Positions 61,877-62,000 of a DNA stretch of 62,000 nucleotides are shown here, piece by piece. Positions within the stretch are counted from its first letter, which is position 1, and the number at the start of each line of letters is the position of its first letter. The translations under genes and the position numbers were made by a program. This stretch comes from Glandiceps talaboti. Its lineage: Eukaryota > Hemichordata > Enteropneusta > Spengelidae. The stretch is from the NCBI RefSeq assembly GCF_964340395.1, contig NC_135553.1, positions 3,220,001 to 3,282,000 of the forward strand, given 5' to 3'. Under the pieces are notes generated by a model. The model searched no databases. It was not told the origin of the DNA and saw nothing but the letters and a program-made list of their open reading frames with translations.

Positions 61877-62000
61877 ATGATTTCCATGCATACAGTCATT
61901 GACAGCTGTCGATATGATGCTATAGATGTAGAGGATGACACAAAGAAAGACAATCAACAACAACAGAATGGTAATAACAATGATGGACTTCCACTGCTTG
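61877..62000 (+). CDS. Start of an unrecognised gene, cut by the window edge
   Basis: The ATG at 61877 has a favourable context (gtcaccATGA) and an in-frame stop 12 nt upstream. The frame is open for 41 codons to the edge: MISMHTVIDSCRYDAIDVED, then a Lys/Asp stretch, a Gln/Asn-rich run and DGLPLL. A possible acceptor (tttctag) lies at about 61828. I do not recognise the protein, and it has too little sequence for a domain call. Confidence 0.5.
   Translation, partial: MISMHTVIDSCRYDAIDVEDDTKKDNQQQQNGNNNDGLPLL

Overview
The window is AT-rich metazoan nuclear DNA. It has intron-containing genes with canonical GT..AG junctions, long intergenic stretches, abundant microsatellites, a satellite block, a CR1/L2-type non-LTR retrotransposon and a hAT-type DNA element. 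The histone H1, the PH-domain protein and the Ly6-type protein point to an invertebrate animal. The H1 globular domain reads most like invertebrate deuterostome (delta-type) H1, but a lophotrochozoan cannot be excluded. No bacterial, organellar or viral gene was seen.

Left part (1-31.7 kb): the main content is two neighbouring minus-strand genes that I assembled exon by exon. Gene A (13276 to 8628) encodes a signal peptide, a short Thr-rich mucin-like stalk, a cysteine-rich Ly6/uPAR (three-finger) domain and a hydrophobic GPI-type tail. Gene B (24873 to 21488) encodes a signal peptide, about 357 residues of Thr/Ala/Val-rich mucin-like repeats and a short hydrophobic GPI-type tail, with no Ly6 domain. 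The junctions around both mucin exons are all phase 1, so the two genes look like paralogues or partners built from interchangeable modules. Their introns and flanks hold long (CT)n, (CA)n and (TGTC)n tracts and inverted-repeat elements. A 1.66 kb non-autonomous hAT-like transposon with an 8-bp target duplication lies between the two genes.

Middle (31.7-37.5 kb): about 4.6 kb of a 19-bp tandem satellite is interrupted near its right end by a 5'-truncated CR1/L2-type retrotransposon in minus orientation. The element's reverse transcriptase begins at the YADD motif, and remnant satellite units lie beyond it.

Right part (37.5-62 kb): a six-exon plus-strand gene (41846-46606) encodes a PH-domain adaptor-like protein with a recent in-frame 32-residue duplication, YxxL motifs, a YEEI motif and a PxxP motif. 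A single intronless histone H1 gene lies on the minus strand (52293-51739). An integrin-alpha-like exon carrying a frameshift lies at about 58.9-59.05 kb, and the first coding exon of an unrecognised gene runs off the right edge. The remainder is intergenic DNA with foldback elements, minisatellites and long (CT)n and (GATT)n arrays.

All gene models come from reading splice signals and frames by eye. No transcript or database comparison was available.
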